Assembly: GCF_000143415.4 (NCBI RefSeq)
Contig: NW_003314299.1
Span: forward strand, 532,980-596,979
Length of the DNA stretch: 64,000 nucleotides
From: Selaginella moellendorffii
Taxonomy: Eukaryota; Streptophyta; Lycopodiopsida; Selaginellales; Selaginellaceae
Direction: 5' to 3'
Position 1 is the first letter of the stretch. Each line of letters begins with the position of its first letter. The translations under genes were made by a program, and so were the position numbers. Below are positions 38,985-49,035 of this stretch, piece after piece. The notes beneath the pieces were generated by a model. That model was not told the DNA's origin and did not search any database. It worked only from the letters and a program-made list of their open reading frames with translations.

Positions 38985-39940
38985 AAATCGTGCGTGTTTC
39001 TCTCGCCACCTTGGTGTCTCCACTTATGAAACAAGCCTTGATAAAGGACATGTAGCAGATTGTATCAAGATGAAAACCATGCTTTTGCATATCGTTTAAG
39101 AGATCTCTTGCTTTTCCTTTCGTGCCCACCTATACATGGCAACAGAGTAAGAAAGAAAACTATCAAAGAGGAATCGCTTACCCGTCAAGCATAGTGCAGT
39201 ACGTGATTTGATTATGTTTCAGTCCTGCATCAGTGATCTGTTGAAACACTTCGGCTGCACCCTGCATGGCACCAGAGTTACAGCATGCCTTGAGTAGCGC
39301 ACCATAGGCAACGACGTCGATCGCTAGATTTTCCTTCTTCATCCTTTGAAACATTCCAAAAGCCTTCTCGACATCGCCAGTACGTGCATAGCCCTCTGTA
39401 AGAGCTGTGTAGCTACGTTCGCTCGGAACAACATTGTTCGCGAGCATTTCATCAAGCATCAGACGCGCATTTTCCATCTGGCATGAAGCTTACATCAGAA
39501 TTAGATCGACAAAGCATGCATGGCTACCTTGCAAGGCCGCGAAGTAAGGTGTTGTAAGAAAGAAGTCTCAGGCCTGCCGATTTGATCTTGTCGAAAACTT
39601 CCATTGTCTTTTTAATTTTTCCCAGTCTTCTGCTTCAGTGAGTTGTATAAGTTGAGGAAAGAATTTCTTCAGTCTGTTGCATGTTTCTAGCTTACGTATC
39701 AAACAAATAACTCAAGACTCTTTTGGTTAGTAACAAAATGCATCCTTTGTGTAGATGGAAATCGATCAGAAGCCCATACTCCGGCTAAAAAGAAACAGAC
39801 AAGTGCCTTATCGAGCAAATCGAGACCTTATGCAAGTGTGCTCATCCAGAGCATCCTTTTTTACGTCATCGTCTAGTTTGGTAGCCAGCTTTTTTCCTAC
39901 GAATTCCACTCGAAAAGCCTTTGTTCCTCCTTTTTCGCAC
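38985..39940 (-). pseudogene. Partial, rearranged duplicate of PPR4
   Basis: Segments nearly identical to PPR4 exons occur in the same order. 38990-39125 matches exon 10 with an in-frame TAA. 39178-39477 matches exon 9 and is still open, differing at about nine residues from 42466-42765. 39520-39640 is a shortened exon 8. 39640-39770 and 39755-39850 resemble exon 4/exon 3 regions, and 39858-39935 resembles the RRM exon 2. Large internal parts are missing and frames are broken. It records a local duplication of the PPR4 region followed by deletion. Confidence 0.85.
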
Positions 39941-40250
39941 AATAGGGAGATTGAAGCTCAACACCCAATCCTTCTTCCTGCCTTTCCGAATGATTTCTGG
40001 AAAGGTGGGTGCAACCGGGAGGCAACCTTCTCGAACCTTTTCACCACAGTGGAAGGGCTATGCTCATGCCGTGCTACAATGCAAACGATGTAAAGTACCT
40101 ACAGCCTGCCTACCCAAATTTTCATCACTCCCTTAGAGATACTTACAGAGACATTAAGCCTGCATTCCACACCTGCATTCCAAAAAATCCTCCTTCGCCA
40201 GGGCCTCCTGAAAAAGTTGACACTTAAGTTCTTTGTAAAATGTCTTACCT
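39941..40250. other. Unexplained spacer between the PPR4 pseudogene and the 440-aa gene
   Basis: No similarity to PPR4 was seen in this part. It has moderately open plus-strand frames, but no start or domain is supported. Confidence 0.4.
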
Positions 40251-41865
40251 TCACTGAAGCCGCTGTCTTTTTGAAGAAGCGGCAGACATTTCCACCAAAG
40301 CTTCAACCCTGGCTGCCAGCGCGCGATCGACATCTTCTTTCATCCACTTGACCACCCTTGGACCGATGATTATCTTGAGGAGGGACTCGTAAAACAGCAT
40401 GGGATGAGGCATCACCGCGCCACCTTCCTGACCAATATCTGGGAGCCTGTATGGCTGCAAACAAACCGTGTTCAAAACGAGGTTAAAACTATTGCTGGTA
40501 GAATAAATACCTGGTCATCAACGAAGGCATTTGCAACAACGTACTGCTTGTCAGGGTAGCTGATACCGGGATGAGACTTACACTTTGCCTGCATCCACTG
40601 TTGACGGGATGACAAAGCTTCTTCAAGCTTCGCCTTGGTGAACTTCACATGGAAGTGCTCTGGATCTTTTCCAAGGAACTTCCATCGCTGGAACTGCTGC
40701 TCACGGAATTCTATTCATGTGGCACAAACATCAGCAGAAGGTTTGCAAGAGAAAGTAGTTTTCGTGGCTCACCTTTGTATGACTCGTCCGTGATTCGGCC
40801 TCCCTCGAGCGTCACAGATCCGTATATGTCAAGCAGGCCATATTTCCATTCGTCTCGTGACCACTGCTGGACAAAAACTGGCGCAACCCGTCCTTTTCCG
40901 AGATTGATCAAGCCTTCCTTACAGGCGTAAGCAAGAGCTTGATACATCCCATTCACTGTCAGAGGCTAAAAACGAAACGGTGAGGAACTAAACCAAAATA
41001 CAAAGCTCCTAGATACCTCCTTGCCTTCGATGCACAGCACAGTTATCCACTCGTTCAATTCTGTCACACAAACCTTCACCGAGAAATCTTTCTCGGGTGT
41101 TCCATCCATGGACTGGACAGAGCCTGAAGCTGTCTCCATGTCTGGTTCATCAGCAGCTTCCTCTGCGTCTGTTTCCTGCAAATGTAACTGCACGTTGAGC
41201 TCACACTCCTGCCATGGCTCATAAAGCTTGTAAGTTCGGCTCACTTTCAGCGAAAGACTTTACTTACGTTTGTAAGTGGCTCAACGGCAAGACCTGCCTG
41301 ATCTCCGTCTCTTGGTACGGGGTAAGGAATGGGATAGGGATCTGGGAGCTCCTCGTCCTGTTCTTCAGACACAGTCGGGTCTTTTTCAATGCCAAGCCTG
41401 CGAAGCCTCTTGGCAAAGTTGGGTGACGGAGTCGTCAGGTACCAGCATCCAGACAGGAAACTCTGATGGTATGTCTTTAAAGTCATCTCACTTTTCCTGG
41501 ACTTGCAAACACTTCGAACAAGACGCGCAAAACAAGAATAGGATAAGTCGTTTACCATGAGAACAACGAGTGACTGACCTAGCTTCAGCCATGGTGGTCC
41601 GGGACAGCATCTTGCCGATAGCGTAGGCGAGCACCTCCTTGTCCATCAAGCTCGACCGCACAGCGTCTGCGCTGGAGGTCTTCACCAACTTGACGAAGGG
41701 CTGATTGATGAGAAAGACTTCCTTGCTGTATTCACTCGGTGGGAACTTCAATGGATTCGTGATCCCCTTTCGATTACCATTCTTGACTTCCTCCTTGAGC
41801 GTGAGGAATGCAGCTAGAAGCTCGTCTCTTGACAAGGCGCTCACATCAATCTTGTCTAGATCCAT
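40251..41865 (-). CDS. Uncharacterised protein (440 aa)
   Basis: Six exons: 41865-41579, 41496-41268, 41226-41017, 40965-40773, 40710-40511, 40454-40251, all phases closed. I do not recognise a domain. Visible features are a Leu/Lys-rich N-terminus (MDLDKIDVSALSRDELLAAF), an acidic Pro/Tyr stretch (ELPDPYPIPYPVP), a predicted sandwich-like middle (WITVLCIEGKE), a block rich in conserved-looking aromatics (WKYGLLDIYGSVTLEGGRI), and a basic end KRQRLQ resembling a nuclear signal. Consistent splice phases and complex composition support a real, probably plant-wide gene. Intron 2 is only 41 bp. It starts 40 bp downstream of the PPR4 stop on the same strand. Confidence 0.8.
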
Positions 41866-41905
41866 GATTAGGAAACCTAGATAAAGCATTAAGCAAAATC
41901 GCGGA

Positions 41906-44877
41906 TCACGAGCACCTAGCTCTGCGCCTGAGATATCTGTCCATCTTTGCGACAACTGCGGCATCCACAACAACTTTCTGAGCTGCAATCTCGGCAGAAA
42001 TAGCCTGAATCTTCTCGCCCAGTGTACTGTTTTGCGATGCGCAGGAAATCAATCCAGATAAAAGGCAGTTGCTCAGAGCACTGTCAAGTTGGAGTCCACT
42101 GGCTTTTGCTTGTTCGTAGCACGAGATTGCCTGGTCCGGATCAGCAGCTGCTAGCCATCCATGAATGAGAGTCGTGTAAGTCCTTGCGTTTACTTCTAGC
42201 TTTTTCTCACGCATTACTGCCAGAGTCTCTGTCACCTCCTGCTATAGAAGAAAGGATCAAATGAGAAGATCGTTTTTGAGAAATCTCACCTCGGTGTCTC
42301 CACTTCTGAAACAAGCCTTGATAAAGGACGTGTAGCAGATTGTATCAAGATGAAAACCATGCTTTTGCATATCCTTTAAGAGATCTCTTGCTTTGGAAAG
42401 CTCTCCCTTTCGTGCCCACCTACAAGGCAACAGAGTAAGAAAGAAAACTATCAAACGGGATTCGTTTACCCGTCAAGCATAGTGCAGTACGTGATTCGAT
42501 TATGTTTCAGTCCTGCGTCAGTGATCTGTTGAAACACTTCCACTGCACGCTGCATGGCACCAGATTTACAGCATGCCTTGAGTAGCGCACCATAGGCAAC
42601 GATGTCGATCGCTAGATTTTCCTTCTTCATCCTTTGAAACATTCCAAAAGCCTTCTCGACATCGCCAGCTCGTGCATAGCCCTCTGTAAGAGCCGTGTAG
42701 CTTCGTTCGTTCGGAACAACCCCGTTCGCTAGCATTTCATCAAGCATCAGACGCGCATTTTCCATCTGCCATGAAACTTACATCGAGAAAGGAAGAAGAA
42801 ACGTATACTTGGTTACCTGTCGCGCTTTCGCAAGGCCGCTGAGTAAGGAGTTGTAAGAAACAACCCCAGGTCTCAGGCCTGCCGTTTTAATCCTGTCGAA
42901 AACTTCCAGTGCCTTTTGGATATGTCCCCCTTTCACATATCCATCAAGTATCGAGGTGTATGTTTCGATAGTTGGAAGAAGTCGGTTGGCTTGGATGTTT
43001 TCCAAAACACCAAGAGCTTTGTCCATGCGTCCAGCTTTACAGAACGCATGAACCAGGATGTTGTATGTCACAATGTCTGGCTTAAGCCCGGCCGAAACCA
43101 TATCTTCCCAGACTTTGAATGCAGCTGTAAAATCACCACCACGAGCGTAGCCGTCCATTATCATAGCATAGATCATCTTGTTGGGAGAAACTCCATGCTT
43201 ATCCATTTCCTCCAAAATATCAAGAGCCTTAGCCATGTTTCCAGCCTGCCACAGAGCGCGTCAGCAACGTAAAGTATTCTTGGAAAAATCTAAACCTTCG
43301 TAAAAAGTTTGACAATGCAGCCGTATGTTGCGGCTGTTGGTGACAATCCACAAGCCTGAAAGTTCTTAAACAGCTTGAAACAAATGCCCAATATCAAGTC
43401 ACAGGACTCACCTTCAATCTGTGAAAGAAACTAAGACACTTCTCTTCGTCACGTATCTCTGCAAAACCATTAAGCACTGTGGTGTATAGTCCCAAGTTTC
43501 CTTGAAATCCTTCCTCTTCCATTTGTGCTAGTAAAGCTTCCACCGTTTCCATGTTCCCAGCTTGACTGTATCGAGAAAACTCGTCAAAGAGCACCAACCT
43601 AGAAAGAAACAAAGAGGCTTACCAATATGCTTGGACTATACTGTTGTAGACGATCCCACCAGGAACGAGATTTTCGGCCTTGAATTTCTCAAACCAATGT
43701 TCTGCAGCCCTTGCAAAAATTGTCACGCTGTAAGAGCAGCAAGCCTTGCCTCAGTGCGAGAATCGTACTCGTTATTTCCAGCACTTGCATATCCCGATAT
43801 GATCGAGCAGAATACTGCTTCATTGAGTTGTATGCCTTGGGAAAGCATTTCTTCAGTGCACGCTACAGCCCCTTCCATGTCTCTAGCTTCTGCATAAGCA
43901 TGAATCAAACTGAAAGACAAAATACTCCTTCTGGTTTCAGTAACAAGACGCGTACCTCGTGTAGATATGAACATTGGGCTTGATGTGAGAAGCTCGCATA
44001 GCTTCAAAAGTTGCTCGTGCAGCAACTTTGTCACCATGTCTCGCATAGAAATCGACCAAAAGCCCATACTCTCGTAGCACTGGCTGTAAAGAAAGTTGGA
44101 AAAAAGCGAACTAAAAAGAGAACAAGGAAAACAGTACCTTGTCGATCACTTGAAAAGCGTTGACGATCTTATGCCAGTTACCAGCGTCAATTTCCATGGT
44201 CTCGCGGAATCTTTGAGCAGCAGGCTCATCCGAGCAGTCTCCATATTCTTCCTCTCCCTTTTGACGTGATTTTCTTCCATCGTCTAGTTTGATAGCCAAC
44301 TTTTTTCCTTCGAATTCCACTCCATCAACCTCTGCAGCTTTAAGTGCACAAGCTCCTGGACTGGAGCTTCCGTAGTAAACAAAGCAAAAGCCTTTGTTCC
44401 TCTCGGGATGATCGTGGCTGCGGATCCAGATAACATCCCTCACCGGACCAAAACGAGAGAAAAGCTCGACAACCTTCTCCTTTGTCACACCATAGGGAAG
44501 ATTGCCAACAAAAATCTTTCCCACCCCACTTTCCAACTTCGCAGAATGCACTGCGCAAACAATTCAAGCCTTTTTTTTGTTTCTGAGGCAATCATTGCCG
44601 ATGAGCTAGAAAGCTTACCAATATCTTTCGCTTCTTCTTTGCCACATTTTTCTTCCTCGGCGAGAATTTTTTGCGGCTTCCCGAGCAGTGGAGGCAAGCT
44701 CTTCATCGCTTGCTCGTCACAGACAGTACCAATGCCGTGTCTGGCGAAGGGATTGGCTCGCCCCAGTGTCGGCTTACTGGCAAGGGCCGGGAAGCCCCGC
44801 TCATCCGCCATGGAATTTCCGGCGGCGGTACTGAAATCCATCCTCCGTCCCACATTGTTCCAGGAGGAGATATGCAT
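41906..44877 (-). CDS. PPR4: PPR4-like protein: RRM plus P-class PPR repeats (810 aa)
   Basis: Eleven exons: 44877-44619, 44550-44138, 44083-43956, 43909-43769, 43709-43623, 43565-43412, 43355-43296, 43245-42817, 42765-42470, 42419-42290, 42241-41906. An N-terminal RNA-recognition motif (RNP2 IFVGNLP, RNP1-like KGFCFVYY) precedes about 15 P-type 35-residue PPR motifs (HIYTSLIHAYAEARDMEGA...; FKVWEDMVSAGLKPDIVTYN). RRM plus PPR is the hallmark of PPR4, a chloroplast factor needed for rps12 trans-splicing in angiosperms. Length is somewhat below the angiosperm protein. The exon-11 acceptor has a CAG repeat, so one extra Gln is optional. The N-terminus (before the RRM) is longer than a minimal transit peptide. 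Confidence 0.93.
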
Positions 44878-45016
44878 TCCTAGAGCCCTAGAATGAAATA
44901 AGAATTACTTTATTATAAATAACATGAAATCTATTATTCTAATTAGAATGTAATTCGAATTAATATTAGTTATTATTATGAACTCGTATGAAGAAAATTT
45001 ACTCAAAGCCTTAAGT

Positions 45017-45913
45017 TTATTTACATAATGTATTTGTTGCCCAACGTGGATTATTTGGGGATTTTGCATTATAAACTACTAGATTACAGTCATCTTGAAC
45101 AATTAAAAATGAAGCCAAAATACAATTTGGTTGTTGTTGACAATATTTATTGATTGCCCAAACAACCAAGTTCTTTTGTGATTTTGTGGTTGAATAAATA
45201 ACAAGATTGCCATCGTTTTGTAATTCAAGTGTGCATGTGATTGCATTACTTATGAATGTATTTGTTTCCCAAATAATAGATCTTTTAAAAAATAAAACAA
45301 GATTACATGTTCTTTGTAAAAGTAAAACTATTTTCTTATTAGTGGATACCAAAAACTGATCACTTCTGATAAACTGAAAAGGTTTACCTCTTGAAGCACT
45401 TATTAAAACACTATTAGTAAAATCACAATAAAAGTTTATTTGAGTTATTGATTGAGATTGAGAATGTTCATGATCAGGTTCTGAAATACCATCAAATGAA
45501 TAAGAAATAGCATAAGTTACAGATTTAATTAAAACATATTCTGCACATTTTTGAAGTATTTTAGTTTCATATCTCTTTAATAATCTAGATATTGATGTTT
45601 TCATAACATGACCAGAAACTTCTCCGTTTGCTGAACTTGATTTACAAAATGGTTCTTGACCATAAAAATGCCCTATTTTTACAACAGCTGTTCCAATATT
45701 AAGAGGAATATAAACTACATCAAACCAATTTATTTTATATGGAATTGATGAATCAATACTACTAATAAGGTTATTAAATCCTTCAATAATTCTATCCATA
45801 CTTTCACTACTAACTATCATATTTTCATTCCAAAAAGTTTCACCTCTATTTGTTCCATAAACACTTATGAAACTCAGAGGAACTATAAATATAAAAAACG
45901 ACATAATATTCAT
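45017..45913 (-). CDS. Secreted protein with C-terminal bulb-type (GNA/B-lectin) domain, AT-rich (298 aa)
   Basis: A single exon. It has a signal peptide (MNIMSFFIFIVPLSFISVYG), about 160 residues without a recognised domain, then a B-lectin domain at about residues 185-297. Two copies of the mannose-binding motif QxDxNxVxY are visible (QNDGNLVIY, QDDCNLVVY) plus a degenerate third (QRTCNLVLF), ending with the family-like RWATNT. Codons strongly prefer A/T at position 3, and the flanks (44890-45016, 45914-46030) are AT-rich, unlike the GC-richer neighbours. The gene could be horizontally acquired or a lineage-specific insertion. It is not linked functionally to adjacent genes. Confidence 0.75.
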   Translation of the reverse strand: MNIMSFFIFIVPLSFISVYGTNRGETFWNENMIVSSESMDRIIEGFNNLISSIDSSIPYKINWFDVVYIPLNIGTAVVKIGHFYGQEPFCKSSSANGEVSGHVMKTSISRLLKRYETKILQKCAEYVLIKSVTYAISYSFDGISEPDHEHSQSQSITQINFYCDFTNSVLISASRGKPFQFIRSDQFLVSTNKKIVLLLQRTCNLVLFFKRSIIWETNTFISNAITCTLELQNDGNLVIYSTTKSQKNLVVWAINKYCQQQPNCILASFLIVQDDCNLVVYNAKSPNNPRWATNTLCK

Positions 45914-46132
45914 TATATCGTTTTATTTAGCTTAAAAAAGAATTACTTTTATAGTGTTTATTTAGTACTTTTTATTTTTTAATAATACCGATAAAAACAC
46001 CTTTTATTACAGTTTTGGAACCTAATGGATATTCCAATCATTGTTAACGTCAATATCACGAACAATATCACAAACATGTCAATGGTATTGCTTTACAAAT
46101 CACTGAATCGCTTATATATAATCGCACGAGAA

Positions 46133-48788
46133 TCACTCGCTCTCTATCCATGTAACTGCATCCTGAATGCTTTCCTTGTACTGATGGCAGCCATGGTCGG
46201 ACAAGAGTGTGCTGGACAGCACAATCCTCTTAAACCTCGACGTTGGATCGTCACCGCGAACAACAATGTGTTGGAACTGGGGCTGCTTCGTCTTTTGCTT
46301 GGGAGAGCTCTTGCTAGTTCTTCGGCTTGTCTCTTGACTCTCACTCCTTTGTTTTTCATCGTCTGATGATGCTGCCGCCGGCAATGCCAATTCAAGTAAT
46401 AGCTCGGGCTGGAGTGGCTTGCGAAGAATATGATAGAGAAGTCCCGGCACGTAGAGTCTCTCCATTTCCATGGCTTCCTTCGGGTCTTTTACTGTCTCAG
46501 CCACATTTGCTGCCAAGGTTGCCGCTGCGATTTCAGAATCTTTCTCGTCGACGTCATCATCTACGTCTCCGTTTTCAGTCGTGGACACTCCTGGCATAGG
46601 TGTCGCTTGAGTAAAACTAGGAGAAAGAGAGGAAATAAAAGAGCTTGCCTCTATATGTCGAAGCGGAGCGCAGAAGCTCCGCAGCCGCCATTCCAACTGT
46701 AAACCAGTTTGCAGCTTTGTGTATCTTCGTCCCGGCCAGAGCCCCTGACCTTGCTACCACCAAGGCAGCCTGGCCATATTTCATTGCCACGCCTGGCAGT
46801 GTCCCCTGAGCCAGCTCCAACATTTTCTTCCCTTTGCTACCATCTTTAAATGCCTGGCTCCTGAAAATCACATCCTAGCAAGTAAATTTCAAGAACATGG
46901 AACTTTATCTTACCAGTCTGTTCCCAATATTTCGGATCGCAAGTCTTCTAGAGCTCCAGGACTTATTCGAGCAACGACATCGTCCTGAAAAGGCAAACTT
47001 TAGACCGAATATAAAAACAAAGCACATGAACCTGAAGAACAATGTTTCTGATGAAACCCGCTTCTTCAGCTAGCCTCTTATCGACGCAAGGAGGGCATCC
47101 ATAACCCCAGCATGTAATCCACGAAGGAGGTATGCCAAGCCTCGAAAGAGGTCCTACGCTTCCACCATCACAGTCCCGCAAGAGCATGCAAAGCAATGCG
47201 GCTGTTCCAGCACCCAGGGAATGCCCGACAAGAACAAAACGGTACTCCTGATAACAAGAAACATAAGATCACAGCCTATGGAAACTTAAGTTCGAGCTAG
47301 TTACCGGATTTGCCACAAGAAGATCTCTCAAACAAGTAGTTTCATTATCCATAAGCCAGCGAGCTGCAGCAAGCATTCCGGAATGAGCATATCTGCAAAC
47401 GAGTAAAAGAGGCAAACATTGTTTAAAATCGGAGTTATTGATAAGAAAGCTAAACAACTTACCCACCCTCAAATTTCTCACTGTGAGGATTCAAATCGGT
47501 CAAAACATCTGTAGCAGCCAAAGTTCCCCGGATGCTGATCACTACACAATGCCTAACATTATCAACAGCAATAAAATACGCAGGCTTTAAAACTCCAGAA
47601 GTAAAGACATGCTTAATAATTTGCGTCTCTTCTATCTGGAAAAAAAATTAAAAAAAATCACTGCGATAAGAATTTCTGTAAAACAAGAACAGACCTTCAA
47701 GTCTTTGGCAAGCTTCTCCTTGCTTTTCTTATAGGCAGCATACGCCCACCCAAACCAATGTTGGATCTCTAGAAGCTCTTCCCTGCAATCCTGAAAGTTA
47801 GCTTACGAAGGCATACAATAAAAAGAACGACTCACAGAGACGAAACACGAGAGCCATTGATGGTATCAGCAGCACCCTCAAGAGCATGCCGACCAGATAA
47901 TTTATACAGACCCAGCGTAAGATCTGCCATGCTCCATCGACTCATGCCAGCAATGCTTCTCTTTATGCTCGCTGCTACAGCAGTCAGCGTGCCTTCTGCT
48001 GCTCGAGGAACATCGTCACTAGTTTCTTTGAGCTCTAAGTCATCAATTTCTTGCGCTGCTGCTTCCACAGCTTCACTTGGCTCAGCACCATCTTTGGACT
48101 TCCCTGCAAAACATTTTCTCTCGAATGAACACAATAGCTAAATAGAATAAGAACTTACTCCTCCAAGCAAGGGCGGGATGGATCATCTCTCCCCACGTTT
48201 TCGCAGGCACCTGGTTCGCATCTTTGGTGCCATCGCATTTCCCCTTGAGTTTCTCATCACGTGGCTGGTCTTTCGGAATGGGCTCCTCTTGTAACACTTC
48301 TTTTGTAAGCTCCGAGTCGTCTCTAGATTTACCTGTAACAAGCTGAGCCATTTGAAATTCAAAACTCTAATTTTTCCAAAAGGAAAAACTTACGTCTCCA
48401 AGTCGAAGGATAGATCATGTCTCCCCATGTTTTTGCTGGAGCTTCCACACTCTCCCCCGCTTTATCTTCGTTCTCTTTTTCTTCTTGCAGGGGCTTACTC
48501 GCAGAATCACGGATATCTCCTCCTAACAGCTTCCATGTTACAAGAGAAACGAAGAAAACAAAAAGGAGAGGATACAAACCAGCTTCATTGCTTGCGATTT
48601 GTTCTTGGCTTGTCGATTCAGACTCACTTGGTTCAGCCTCGGCCCTAGCTTCAGTCGAGGATTTCCCTGGAAATTGCAAAAAAGTTAGAAATGTAGAACG
48701 CAATGCCGCTCAAAAACTTACGGCGCCAAGACGATGTAATCACGTCTCCCCATGTCTTCGCTGGAGAATCCGCCTTCTTCCCCTCCAT
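46133..48788 (-). CDS. Class-3 lipase, sn1-specific diacylglycerol-lipase-like (681 aa)
   Basis: Twelve exons: 48788-48722, 48666-48580, 48522-48394, 48332-48159, 48103-47836, 47782-47695, 47635-47463, 47392-47305, 47247-47032, 46984-46914, 46860-46649, 46605-46133. The alpha/beta-hydrolase core has the oxyanion block VVISIRGTLAATDVLTDL, the nucleophile elbow GHSLG (Ser at about 47220) and WGYGCPPCVDKRLAEE with downstream DDVVAR. The N-terminus has three repeats of PAKTWGD/E, each at an exon end. Intron 11 appears to be GC-AG. Intron 2 (48579-48523) is 57 bp, stop-free and in frame. The predicted activity is hydrolysis of acylglycerols at membranes. Confidence 0.87.
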
Positions 48789-49035
48789 TTGCGCGATCCT
48801 ACTCTCCCGCTCTCACGATCCCACACCGACGACAAATCAAACCCTAGCCCCTAGCAAAGCATGCCAGATGTTAAATGTATATTCCTCACAGGAGATGCAT
48901 TCGCATATTCGTCTCCTTGGCGCCACTTTCTTTGAGTTCGTCCTGGCCAAAAAAAAAAAAAAAAAAAACAAAAAAACAAAAAGAGAAACTTTTAGAGACA
49001 AAAAATGGAGAGAGAAGCAAGAAATTTACCTTCTC

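Noticed and set aside
43723-44067. 114-codon frame spanning PPR4 exons 3-4 without splicing
   Set aside because: Splicing at 43956/43909 restores the conserved HIYTSLIHAYA; the unspliced frame reads intron.
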